A DNA stretch of 10,880 bases from Dialister sp. Lineage in GTDB: Bacteria > Bacillota > Negativicutes > Veillonellales > Dialisteraceae. The translations under genes and the position numbers were made by a program. Shown piece by piece: positions 1 through 7,802 of this stretch. The stretch covers positions 1 through 10,880 of the forward strand of contig JAIJLI010000040.1 in assembly GCA_022722495.1 (NCBI GenBank), given 5' to 3'. Numbering within the stretch: the first letter of the stretch is position 1; each line of letters begins with the position of its first letter. The notes beneath the pieces were generated by a model. That model made no database searches, was not told the DNA's origin, and worked only from the letters and a program-made list of their open reading frames with translations.

Positions 1-93
1 TTTGTCCACGGAAATTATAACATTTCCACTCAAAGGGAGGCTTTCCTCTTTTATTGTTCCTGGAAAAATTCCCCTACCGAGTAAAATTTTACA

Positions 94-237
94 CTAAGCG
101 CTCGGCCGGCATGTCTCGCGCAGCTTGATGACCCGCAGGACATTCCTCGGAAGTACATATCCGAACCGGCTCAAATCGCGCAGTGACGTATCGATCCCAT
201 ATAGCTTTGAAATCAGTTTTACTATATACTTATAAAG
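94..237 (-). pseudogene. possible C-terminal remnant of an unknown protein
   Basis: On the minus strand a frame of about 47 codons is open from a stop at 238-240 to a TAG at 94-96. It reads as plausible protein (for example SRFGYVLPRN followed by VLRVIKLRETCR) and has no start codon. I do not recognise the family. It could be the tail of a decayed gene or chance. The rest of 1-313 shows only the exporter's promoter region; I see no other gene there. Confidence 0.2.
207..236 (+). promoter_or_regulatory. candidate sigma-70-type promoter for the MFS exporter
   Basis: TTGAAA at 207-212 and TATAAA at 231-236 are separated by 18 bases, about 80 bases before the exporter start codon. Several overlapping TATA-like strings in this AT-rich stretch make the exact -10 uncertain (TTATAA at 230-235 gives a 17-base spacer). 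Confidence 0.4.
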
Positions 238-313
238 TTATCACAGAAGGAAACATAAGCACGCACGAAGGATCCTGCATCATGCCAAATCTGTGTTTCG
301 ACAAGGAGGTATT

Positions 314-1471
314 ATGAGATTTTTCAGTTATCAAACCCTGCTCGCCGCATGCCATTTCTGCTCGGACATCAATCAGAGCGCACTTGCGGCGGTGCTGCCC
401 TTTCTGGTCGCGGCCTATCACTATGACTACGCGACCGCTGCCATGCTGGTGCTGTCCTCAAACATCATCGGTTCACTCATCCAGCCACTCTTAGGGACTC
501 TCTCCGACAAGCACAACTGGCCCTGGATCATGCCGCTCGGCCTCTTCATGGCAGGCGGCGGCATCGCATTGACAGGTGTCACGTCAGATTTCTATCTGCT
601 CTGCCTCTTCACGATGATCTCCGGCATCGGTGTCGCGATGTTCCACCCGCAGGGCGCGCTCATGGTCAACCGCGTCTCAACAGATGACAACCGCGGCATC
701 AGTCTTTCGGTCTTTTCTTTTGGCGGCAATATGGGCTTCACCTTCGGCGCAGCGATCATCTCTGCATCGATCGCCTTTTTCGGCCTGCCGGGCACGCTCA
801 TTTTCTTTATCCCGGAGATCATCATCTGCGTGCTCCTTCTCGCTCTCTATCCCCGTCTGAAGGCCATCGGCGAGAGATCGATCTCCTCACACAAGAAACA
901 CGCCGTGACGGACGCACCGGACCAGTGGGGCTCCTTCTGTCGTCTCGGCGCCGTCGTTTTCGGCCGCTCTATCATGTACCTCGGGCTGAATACCTTCATC
1001 GTACTTTACTTCATGAATCATTTCCATGAATCACAGAACTTCAGCAACCTGCTCCTCAGCGTGTACTATGGCATCGGTGCGCTCTTCACACTGATCGGCG
1101 GAAAGCTGGGCGACAAGCATGGCTATCGCACCTTTGTCCGCTTCGGCTTCCTCCTCGCATTTCCTGCCGCGCTCATTCTCGCATGGACGGACAGCTCCAT
1201 TCTTGGTATCCTCTGTCTCATCGTCCTTGGTGCGGCTCTGAATCTTACGTATAGCCCAATGGTCGTCCTGGGGCAGCAGTACCTGCCGAACCGTGTCGGC
1301 CTCGCCTCTGGCATCACGCTCGGCCTTGCCGTCAGCGTCGGTGGCATCACAGCGCCGCTCCTCGGAAAGGTCGGCGACATGTATGGTCTGGAGACGACCT
1401 TCTACGTGATCGCCCTGATCACTCTCATCCCGCTCATTTCTTCCTTCACCTTGCCAAGGCCAAAGAAATAG
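314..1471 (+). CDS. MFS exporter, fosmidomycin-resistance (Fsr) type
   Basis: A 385-residue integral membrane protein of the major facilitator superfamily, most like the Fsr drug-efflux group. Visible markers are the N-terminal HFCSDINQSALAAVLPF segment (14-30), the cytoplasmic loop motif GTLSDKHNWPW (61-71), MFHPQGAL (109-116), and the repeated loop motif GGKLGDKHGYR (262-272) in the second half. Hydrophobic segments throughout suit the usual 12 helices, and the length is normal. I chose the ATG at 314 because AAGGAGG lies just upstream at 303-309; an in-frame ATG at 293 has no such site. By homology it should expel small molecules using the proton gradient; the true substrate cannot be read from sequence. 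It is monocistronic and converges on the permease gene across a shared terminator. Confidence 0.9.
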   Translation: MRFFSYQTLLAACHFCSDINQSALAAVLPFLVAAYHYDYATAAMLVLSSNIIGSLIQPLLGTLSDKHNWPWIMPLGLFMAGGGIALTGVTSDFYLLCLFTMISGIGVAMFHPQGALMVNRVSTDDNRGISLSVFSFGGNMGFTFGAAIISASIAFFGLPGTLIFFIPEIIICVLLLALYPRLKAIGERSISSHKKHAVTDAPDQWGSFCRLGAVVFGRSIMYLGLNTFIVLYFMNHFHESQNFSNLLLSVYYGIGALFTLIGGKLGDKHGYRTFVRFGFLLAFPAALILAWTDSSILGILCLIVLGAALNLTYSPMVVLGQQYLPNRVGLASGITLGLAVSVGGITAPLLGKVGDMYGLETTFYVIALITLIPLISSFTLPRPKK

Positions 1472-1524
1472 CGGCTGCCGGCTGTCCAGAGCAGTTGCAT
1501 TTTCTTCCCCCTGACAGGCATACT

Positions 1525-1563
1525 AAAAAAGCCCGGCCTCTCTATGAAAGAGGCGGGCTTTTT
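1525..1563. terminator. bidirectional intrinsic terminator
   Basis: GCCCG-G-CCTCT (1531-1541) pairs with AGAGG-CGGGC (1549-1558) around a 7-base loop, with one bulged G. A run of A precedes the stem and a run of T follows it, so it can stop transcripts from both convergent genes (exporter ending at 1471, permease ending at 1597). Confidence 0.9.
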
Positions 1564-1596
1564 AGCGTGTACGGCAGTAGGGCACTACCTTCATTC

Positions 1597-2700
1597 CTAA
1601 TCCCCCCACAGCACCAGGTACGCCCCGATCAGAATAGCCAGAAAGCCCAAATTCGCCCCGGTAAAGACAAGAAAATAGGCACGGGCAAAGTGGAATCGCA
1701 TCGAGAGATACGCCTTGAAGGAAATGAGACTCGCCATGGACGCGATGAGGGTACCGAGGCCTCCGATATTGACGCCTAGGAGAAGCGCGGTATAGTTTTC
1801 CGTATACGGAGAGAGCATGACCGTCGCAGGGACATTGCTCACGACCTGCGAAAGGAGAAGAGAGATCCAGAATTCGTGTCCGGCAAGGAGCGCAGTCGGT
1901 TTCTCCTGAAGCCCCGGGATGTGCGTCAGATTTCCTACCGCGATGAAAAGCGCTAGGAAGAGAGCGAGCAGCTTGTAGTCGACCTCGAGGAAGGCCTTCC
2001 GGTCAAGGAGCGCACAAGCAGGGATAACGATGGCAAGGAGAAATGAGATTGGGAGGAGGCGAAGGACATTCAAAAGACAGAGCGCAAAGAGAAGGAGCAG
2101 GAGCGCGATGCGAAGACGCGGTATGCCTGTCGGCTTTGCGAAGCGGAGCAGGAGCGGCCGATCTTCCAGCGTATAGCTGGCAAGGAAGAGCAGGACAGCC
2201 GAGAGAACGGTGATGGGTGCGGTGATGGAGAGAAATTCAGCAAGCGGCAGATGGTAGTGGGCATAGATGAAAAGATTCTGCGGATTTCCGATGGGCGTCA
2301 GCATACTGCCCAGATTCGCCGCGATGGTCATCCATGTGAGGACAGGGATCACCAGGCGGAGGGCATGGGCCTCTTTGAAGAGAGAGATCGCAAGCGGCAC
2401 GAAGATGATGAGTGAAACGTCATTCGTGAATACCATGGAGGTAAAGAAAGAGAGAAAGAGGAATACCTGCCCCATCCGCCGGCTATTCATGGGCTTCTGA
2501 AAGAGATGGCAGAAAAGGCCGCTGAAGAATCCGGCGCGCCGAAGAGCCGCTACGATGGTCATGAGAGAAAAAAGGAGCGCCAGGAGCGGGAAATTGATAC
2601 TCTCTCTCAGCGAGGAAATGCTGACCTCCGAGAAACACGCCGTCACAAGCGCAAGGAGCGCCGCTGCAGCAAGATCGGGATTTCGTCTGATAAGGCTCAT
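1597..2700 (-). CDS. ArsB/NhaD/SLC13-type (ion transporter superfamily) permease
   Basis: A 367-residue, very hydrophobic membrane protein of the ion transporter superfamily (SLC13, ArsB, NhaD and citrate-type carriers). Diagnostic stretches are FTNDVSL (91-97), ANLGSMLTPIGNPQNL (128-143) and, in the second half, QVVSNVPAT (285-293) followed by GVNIGGLGTLIAS (309-321). These are the paired helix-break motifs of the two inverted repeats that form the substrate site. The start at 2700 is preferred because GGAG lies 7 to 10 bases upstream; the frame is open to 2814 without another good ribosome site. The substrate is probably an anion such as a dicarboxylate or arsenite, or Na+/H+; sequence alone does not decide. 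No arsenic regulator or reductase lies nearby, so an arsenic role is not supported. Confidence 0.85.
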   Translation of the reverse strand: MSLIRRNPDLAAAALLALVTACFSEVSISSLRESINFPLLALLFSLMTIVAALRRAGFFSGLFCHLFQKPMNSRRMGQVFLFLSFFTSMVFTNDVSLIIFVPLAISLFKEAHALRLVIPVLTWMTIAANLGSMLTPIGNPQNLFIYAHYHLPLAEFLSITAPITVLSAVLLFLASYTLEDRPLLLRFAKPTGIPRLRIALLLLLFALCLLNVLRLLPISFLLAIVIPACALLDRKAFLEVDYKLLALFLALFIAVGNLTHIPGLQEKPTALLAGHEFWISLLLSQVVSNVPATVMLSPYTENYTALLLGVNIGGLGTLIASMASLISFKAYLSMRFHFARAYFLVFTGANLGFLAILIGAYLVLWGD

Positions 2701-2853
2701 GGGTGGCTCCTTTCTGATGGCCATTTGCGGCAAAATGAAAACTAGGCGACAGTGGGTGACTAGGGACAAGAGGTTCGACGCCTTCAATGGATCTTGCGGC
2801 AAAGCCGCCGCCAATATTTCTCATTTCTCCAAATCCAAGACCCACGATATGAT

Positions 2854-2893
2854 AAAAAAGCCCTGCCTCTCCACACGGGAGAAGCGGGCTTTT
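2854..2893 (-). terminator. intrinsic terminator, probably the original guaA terminator
   Basis: An imperfect GC-rich stem (GCCC...GGGC plus TCTCC/GGAGA) is flanked by A and T runs. On the minus strand it ends in CCCTTTTTT-like sequence, the correct polarity for leftward transcripts. It sits 12 bases beyond the left island edge, directly after a GAG TGG GAA TAA guaA-like tail. It is probably the displaced guaA terminator and now the first terminator met by the leftward island operon. Confidence 0.8.
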
Positions 2894-2905
2894 CTGATTC
2901 CTATT

Positions 2906-2916
2906 ATTCCCACTCG
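2906..2916. repeat. left attachment-site core (attL-like)
   Basis: ATTCCCACTCG, identical to the guaA-end copy at 9147-9157. On the minus strand the surrounding bases read CGAG TGG GAA TAA, that is Glu-Trp-Glu-stop, the expected end of GuaA, followed by a terminator. It therefore looks like the chromosome-side tail of the original guaA gene. Confidence 0.75.
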
Positions 2917-3016
2917 CCAAGTGGAAATGCAGTCTAAACTTTTTGTATAGACCGTTTGATTCTATTTGGCTTGATCTGATACCAATTATCCCAATCCTAT
3001 GGGGTATCCGACTTTC

Positions 3017-3057
3017 TGCTATCAAAAAGCTATCAGGGGATGCTATCAATAGGGGAA
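3017..3057 (+). repeat. three GCTATCA repeats, candidate integrase arm sites
   Basis: GCTATCA occurs at 3018-3024, 3029-3035 and 3042-3048. The third belongs to a 17-base string (3041-3057) that matches 9068-9084 at 15 of 17 positions in the same orientation. Clustered short repeats just inside an island edge are typical of tyrosine-recombinase arm sites, but the recombinase is absent, so the role is inferred. Confidence 0.45.
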
Positions 3058-3094
3058 GTATGTGAGGTACAGATTTTTACACTAATATCAGTTA

Positions 3095-4954
3095 TCACAA
3101 AAGAGAAATATTGTTTCGTATCTCGTTCCACAAGCGCTGTTTGACTTCAACTGCGGTATTTACAGAGACAATACCGTATGAAGCACTTGGATGATACTTC
3201 GCGCTTAGCGGTGAATTGTGATATCTCCATATCGCATTTTCACTGCTATTTACTCTGCCTTGTAAAATCCATACCATTTTGGGAAACTGCACTTCAGCAG
3301 CTACTCTTATTTCGCAAGAATATTTGCGAATAACTTCTTGCAAATGGTGATCACGGATACTTTGTCTGGATGAAAATTTCGCATCAAGTATCACATATTC
3401 CTCATCATGTTCAGAAAGCGCAAACTTCAATATAAAATCCGGGGTATAGTAGCCTTTTTGAGTTGTCGTTCTATACAAGGTGACTCCATTTTCAAAGCAA
3501 TAAGCACTAATAACCGGTTGATAATACAATGTCACCGAAATATGTCCATTGCTAAGTATATAGGTATTGGCTACATCTTTTTCGTTCTGGTAATGTTCAT
3601 CAACTGCTGCATAATCGAATTTGAATACAGGATCTCTAACGCCAGCTTTTTGGTATCCGTTATCAGCTAACAACTTCAAAAGACGCAAGAGACAATAGTA
3701 TTCAAACAATTTATCCAGAGTTTTTACCTGCAAAATTAGCCGTTCTTTTTCCAAACTATATTCCCCATATTGGAACCAGCGGACAATAATCTCAAACACT
3801 TGTGCATAGGGCTTAATTTCACAAAACGTACTTGTCTTTCTTGGCAAGGTGGTTATTAGTGATGCTTGAACATCAAAAAGGGAGAGATACTGCTTATAAA
3901 TGCTTTGAAGAGCATCAATCGAGCGGCTTAGTTTTCCAAGCAGAATTCTACAAAAGGAAATCTGCAAAGACTTAATTGTAATGATTGGTGCGCAGTATTC
4001 TTTAGGAAAGCTGCCATGAATTTTTGTAATAACCCGCTCCTCATTCAAGATGTCCCTATCAAATTCTGAATAGATTTGTTTTGCATTTAGCAATGCGGTA
4101 TGTAAAAAACCTATGATAATTCTATTCTCATAGACATCTGAGCTTTTTATGCTCGCGTCCGTTTTTATGCGATACGGCAAGTAGCTTTTCCCTTGATACT
4201 GGACACCGCTTATAGATGAAACGTTAGCTAGCTGATCCGTATTCTGCATAATCCAGTTAAAACTGTCACGAGAAACACGCTTAACCTTTTCATACGGAAC
4301 AAGTACTTCAGATTGCGTTATTGTATGCTTTCCTTGCATTTTAAAGTATGCAAAATTATATTTATAGCAGGAAATAACTTGCTCAACTAATTGAATATAT
4401 GAATTCAAAGACCTATATGCATGCTTATTCCACTTCCCTTCATACAAACTGTTGCCTGTCTTTTGATCTGACTTGGAAAAAATCCATTCACTGACTTGCG
4501 AATCATCAAATGCGATCAATTCTTGTAGCATTTTCTGAATATTAGCAACGTCTTCCTGACTTTTACTCATGCACAACAAGAAATCTGTAAAGAACTCTTG
4601 CGTACTTCCATTGGTGAAAAAAACCACAAAAGAAATGGTAATGAGGTCATAATGAAGCAAAAATGGCTGTTTAGTAAAAAGTGTATCATTGTATTTTGTG
4701 AATCCTTCAACTGTATCAACATCGACACGCAAAGCGACATTACCTACTCGTTCGCCATTAACACATACATCAACTCGTTCGATATCATTCTTGCCATACT
4801 GCTCACATAGAAAATAGATATCGTAGCTTCCGTCTTCATACACTGCTGTACACTTAGAGAAATCAACGGAGGACATATCCACGAGATGATCTGACAAATT
4901 AAATTCGACTCTTTGCTTCATAGATTGACATGACAAAATGCACTTCAATGTCAT
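3095..4954 (-). CDS. DUF2357-type McrC-like PD-(D/E)XK nuclease
   Basis: A 619-residue predicted nuclease subunit of a McrBC-like system. The N-terminal two thirds fit the DUF2357 domain found in McrC relatives. The C-terminal part holds a PD-(D/E)XK endonuclease core: LDKLFEYY (413-420, with Glu418), TPDF (504-507), and after a short insert VILDAKF (521-527) with Asp524 and Lys526 as the D-x-K pair. By family it should cut nucleic acid when driven by the partner NTPase encoded just upstream; 32 bases separate the NTPase stop from this start. I chose the ATG at 4954 because AAGGAGG lies 9 to 15 bases upstream; the longer open frame to 5086 overlaps the end of the NTPase gene and would begin with unlikely sequence. 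All nuclease residues look intact. The target, methylated DNA or other nucleic acid, is unknown. Confidence 0.85.
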   Translation of the reverse strand: MTLKCILSCQSMKQRVEFNLSDHLVDMSSVDFSKCTAVYEDGSYDIYFLCEQYGKNDIERVDVCVNGERVGNVALRVDVDTVEGFTKYNDTLFTKQPFLLHYDLITISFVVFFTNGSTQEFFTDFLLCMSKSQEDVANIQKMLQELIAFDDSQVSEWIFSKSDQKTGNSLYEGKWNKHAYRSLNSYIQLVEQVISCYKYNFAYFKMQGKHTITQSEVLVPYEKVKRVSRDSFNWIMQNTDQLANVSSISGVQYQGKSYLPYRIKTDASIKSSDVYENRIIIGFLHTALLNAKQIYSEFDRDILNEERVITKIHGSFPKEYCAPIITIKSLQISFCRILLGKLSRSIDALQSIYKQYLSLFDVQASLITTLPRKTSTFCEIKPYAQVFEIIVRWFQYGEYSLEKERLILQVKTLDKLFEYYCLLRLLKLLADNGYQKAGVRDPVFKFDYAAVDEHYQNEKDVANTYILSNGHISVTLYYQPVISAYCFENGVTLYRTTTQKGYYTPDFILKFALSEHDEEYVILDAKFSSRQSIRDHHLQEVIRKYSCEIRVAAEVQFPKMVWILQGRVNSSENAIWRYHNSPLSAKYHPSASYGIVSVNTAVEVKQRLWNEIRNNISLL

Positions 4955-4986
4955 AGATATGTCCTCCTTCATACGTAAATATAAAA

Positions 4987-6990
4987 TTAATGTGAGAAGA
5001 ACTGAAAGAAGCCCATATTTCTTTCGGCAGCGCGTTTCATTCGCTCTAGGTGTTTTGCAGTAAGAGGCATGTTTTGTGCAGTGCACTCTTTCAGCAAGTT
5101 TTCAATTAAAGATCGGTAGTTTTCGCCATTTCCATTGATGGTAGGAAGAATTTTTTGAGATAGCGCATAATCCAGCGGCGCAAGCTTTGTCACCGGAGTA
5201 TCACGTTCCATGCATCTGCACCCAACAGCACAATAGTTTTTTATCATTTTTAGATTCCGCGGCATAATTTGAAGTGACTGATCCTTGAAAATTTTCTGAA
5301 TAGCATTCCACTTGTTTTGGATTGCCTCATCAATTATATCGTTTTCTCTAGTACAGAATGCTGTTTTCATGGCGGCAAAGGATATCATATCTTCGCAATT
5401 CTCAACATTTTCATCTACTTCGTCATCAATCCTCGTCGGCTCCAGCATAATAACCCAACTTCTATCTAAGAATCTCGGAGAAAGTTCTTCAGTCGTGTGA
5501 TCAAAATTCACCGTCGCAAGGAAACGAAGGTGATCGGGCAACTTAAAACTCTCTGAACCGCCGAGCGAGATAGTGCGATTAGAAACCGACGCAAAATCAC
5601 AGTTTCTGAGGAACGTAGCCCAATAGTGTTCTATAGGGCTAAGATTTGCTTCATCAAGGAGGATAACAAAAGGGGCTATTTCTGCTTTATCACAGTCGCA
5701 TTCCGTATCCATTAATTTGAAAGCATCAAAAACTTCCCCATTACTACGCTCCATCTTCTTGGATAACGGATTGTAATATCCAATGAAGTCCTTATGAGAA
5801 GACCAACCTCGCTCAACAGAAATATCAACAAAGCGCCTTTGCGGAGCATCTGCTACTAAGCCCAACGCTTTAGCAAGAATATTACAGAGAGAGGTTTTCC
5901 CTGTTCCAGGTTCTCCTGCGAATGTTGTGATAAATCCCTGCGTGATGCAAATAAGATAATTGGCAATGTCGTTGGAGGAAACTTCCCTATGGGCTTTATT
6001 ACGAACGAAATCTGTAACCCGCCCGATAATGTCTCTATAATCCATTGGCTCCGTATTCAGCAGCGTGCTGTCGAACGAGACTGGAGTTTCTACAGTAGGT
6101 TCATCTCCTATACCGCGCAAGATTTTGTCGAGAAGTTTACTGTCGAGAACTCGAGCTGTTAGTGTTGCTCTCTTTTCGAACGTGCTTAACGTAGAGTCAA
6201 ACTGTTTTTGGAGTTCGTTATTGTCAATCACTTGCTGTTTATATCTCTCCTTTGCTTCCTCTCGCTCACTTTTTAGTTGGTCACGCTCCGCTCTCAGTTT
6301 ATCAATCTCTTCGTGCAGATCGACTCTCTCACTCAATGCTTTGTTTTTATCCTGTATTCTCTCAAGCTCAGCCGTTAGCTCGGAGATTCTCTTATTATCT
6401 TCTTCAGCTTCAGCTTTATTTGTTATCTTAGAACTTACTTGCAGCGAGGCTACGTTCTTCTGCAACGCAGCCTCTTGGGTTTTTAGCTCATCCACGCGCT
6501 TTTGCACTGAAGAAATCTCGACGACCTTATTTTGAATTTGGTCAAAATAGTTGCTTACAATTTCCTCAACCAACGATTGTTTTATATTATCGTTTGCAAG
6601 AGCATATTGTACAAGGCTCTTTACACACGTTTCTTTTTGATCGACATCCTGTAAGAGCACTTTAATCTTTGCGATGCGTTCTTCTGTAAACTGGACATTA
6701 CCGCCGCTCGCAATAAGTTTCTGAACTGTATCCTTGAGGTGACGCACCTGCTCGCGCGTGTATGAATTCTCTGTACGCAGAGAGTCAATAAAACTGTCAA
6801 CAAGTGTTTTTTCGCTTATCCAATCGTAGCGAACAGGGCACTCTTCTGGTTTAGGAATAGAGGATTTGGGGATCAAAATGAGGGCTTCTTCATCGTCTTG
6901 ATCTTCAATTACAAAAAGATCATCATTGTAGGTCCTAGCATTATACTCGCCAATGCTATACCGATAGTCCTTTACACCAAGAAGGCTCAT
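4987..6990 (-). CDS. McrB-like coiled-coil AAA+ NTPase, main part of a frameshifted gene
   Basis: The 667 codons from the ATG at 6990 encode, in order, a beta-rich/linker region, a long charged coiled coil (about 155-290) and a AAA+ domain of the McrB/MoxR-like group. Motifs are Walker A GEPGTGKTS (359-367), Walker B FVILLDEAN (441-449), NFD (495-497) in place of the NxxD signature of classical McrB, and SPRFLDR (504-510) with likely arginine-finger and sensor residues. It should form the ring motor that works with the nuclease encoded downstream. The frame stays open upstream to 7164 with no ATG, GTG or TTG, and those 56 extra codons read as real protein (LILLRCEGKLYGPFEY), so 6990 is probably not the native start. 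Joined to the 7125-7511 frame the product would be about 841 residues. Whether internal initiation at 6990 (weak AAGGA only 3 bases away) yields protein is uncertain. Confidence 0.85.
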   Translation of the reverse strand: MSLLGVKDYRYSIGEYNARTYNDDLFVIEDQDDEEALILIPKSSIPKPEECPVRYDWISEKTLVDSFIDSLRTENSYTREQVRHLKDTVQKLIASGGNVQFTEERIAKIKVLLQDVDQKETCVKSLVQYALANDNIKQSLVEEIVSNYFDQIQNKVVEISSVQKRVDELKTQEAALQKNVASLQVSSKITNKAEAEEDNKRISELTAELERIQDKNKALSERVDLHEEIDKLRAERDQLKSEREEAKERYKQQVIDNNELQKQFDSTLSTFEKRATLTARVLDSKLLDKILRGIGDEPTVETPVSFDSTLLNTEPMDYRDIIGRVTDFVRNKAHREVSSNDIANYLICITQGFITTFAGEPGTGKTSLCNILAKALGLVADAPQRRFVDISVERGWSSHKDFIGYYNPLSKKMERSNGEVFDAFKLMDTECDCDKAEIAPFVILLDEANLSPIEHYWATFLRNCDFASVSNRTISLGGSESFKLPDHLRFLATVNFDHTTEELSPRFLDRSWVIMLEPTRIDDEVDENVENCEDMISFAAMKTAFCTRENDIIDEAIQNKWNAIQKIFKDQSLQIMPRNLKMIKNYCAVGCRCMERDTPVTKLAPLDYALSQKILPTINGNGENYRSLIENLLKECTAQNMPLTAKHLERMKRAAERNMGFFQFFSH

Positions 6991-7124
6991 TGTTCCTTCT
7001 TTAGTATCGTATTCAAAAGGACCATACAGTTTTCCTTCGCATCTTAGCAGAATTAGCGTGGTGCGAACCGTGCAGTTGGGTTCAGGTATTGACCGATCAC
7101 TTTGAAGTTGATCAATGCTACTAG

Positions 7125-7511
7125 TTACATCAATAATTTGATAAAACCTTTCCCAGAAAAAGTTTCAATCCAAATTTCGGAACGTAACTTTCCATACTGA
7201 GGGTTGTACTTGAGGCTATACATATTATTCCCGTCATAATTTGGATATGGATCACCGTTAATTCTAATATTAACTAAAGAACCAAAAGCAGAATAAACAT
7301 CTTCGGCACTATCACCGCCCTGAATTCTGACTTCGATACGCCCGACCTTTGGAAAATCAGCACGGTCTACAAGGTCATAATCAGTGCCTTTCATCAAAAC
7401 ACGAGGATAGACATAGCAGACTCTGTTAACACCGCCGTAGGGGTCTTCATAGTTTGCATTATAAAATAACCATGCAAGAATGTTCTTTTCTTTGTACTGC
7501 TTAAAATCCAT
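7125..7511 (-). CDS. N-terminal domain of the McrB-like NTPase, cut off by a frameshift
   Basis: A 128-codon frame begins at an ATG with a strong AGGAGGAG site 7 bases upstream, so this is where translation of the NTPase gene should start. It is beta-rich with many aromatic residues and glycines (WLFYNANYEDPYGGVNRVC; GRIEVRIQGGDSAEDVY). I do not recognise the fold. In McrB relatives the variable N-terminal domain recognises the target, so that role is a reasonable guess. The last ten residues, SGKGFIKLLM, look like out-of-frame translation. Adding one base to the T5 run (plus-strand A5 at 7157-7161) turns them into FWERFYQIIDVTSS, which runs straight into the downstream NTPase frame. It starts 24 bases after the regulator's stop, in the same operon. 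Confidence 0.7.
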   Translation of the reverse strand: MDFKQYKEKNILAWLFYNANYEDPYGGVNRVCYVYPRVLMKGTDYDLVDRADFPKVGRIEVRIQGGDSAEDVYSAFGSLVNIRINGDPYPNYDGNNMYSLKYNPQYGKLRSEIWIETFSGKGFIKLLM

Positions 7512-7535
7512 GTAATTCTCCTCCTTTTGACCTTT

Positions 7536-7745
7536 TTAATCTTGATCTGGCATAACGTCAACGATATCTCCAATGTTACAATCAAGGGCAACACATATTT
7601 TTAAGAGGCTTTCCATAGAGACAAATTCGTTTTTTCCCATCTTGGCAAGCACATTGAAGCTGATACCGGAGGCATCCTTCAAATCTGTCCGGTTCATTTT
7701 CTTATCGATCAACAGCTTCCAGAGCTTATCGTAGGAAATTGACAT
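7536..7745 (-). CDS. small XRE/Cro-type helix-turn-helix regulator
   Basis: A 69-residue protein made almost wholly of a Cro/C1-type helix-turn-helix domain: MNRTDLKDASGISFNVLAKM (18-37) gives the turn helices, and SMESLLKICVALDCNIGDIVDV (43-64) the characteristic C-terminal helix pattern. I chose the ATG at 7745 because GGAG lies 8 to 11 bases upstream; the frame extends to 7865 but would include the promoter and operator-like repeats. As first gene of the operon it probably controls its own expression and that of the NTPase and nuclease, by binding the twin repeats immediately upstream. Single-domain regulators like this commonly accompany restriction and other defence operons. Confidence 0.88.
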   Translation of the reverse strand: MSISYDKLWKLLIDKKMNRTDLKDASGISFNVLAKMGKNEFVSMESLLKICVALDCNIGDIVDVMPDQD

Positions 7746-7757
7746 TGTAATTCTCCG

Positions 7758-7802
7758 TTCCAAATGTAGACTGATTGCATTTCCAAATATAGACTGATTG
7801 CA
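7758..7802 (-). promoter_or_regulatory. twin 22-bp direct repeats, candidate operator
   Basis: The bases at 7758-7779 and 7781-7802 are identical except at one position (shared core AGACTGATTGCA after CCAAAT-R-T). Their period is 23 bases, close to two DNA turns, so both copies face the same side. They run from the -10 box through the start point to the ribosome site, where bound protein would block transcription. Each copy also has a weak CAA...TTG dyad. The binding protein is inferred to be the adjacent regulator. Confidence 0.65.

Noticed and set aside
1495..1779. Plus-strand open frame of 94 codons overlapping the terminator and permease end
   Set aside because: It runs through the terminator hairpin and is antisense to the permease gene; composition and content are shadow-like.
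3018..3048. CRISPR array from the repeated GCTATCA
   Set aside because: Repeat units are only 7 bases with spacers of 4 to 6, far from CRISPR dimensions.
2483..3049. Minus-strand open frame of 188 codons across the left island edge
   Set aside because: It overlaps the permease start in another frame, crosses a terminator and the attachment core, and has no ribosome site or family-like motifs.
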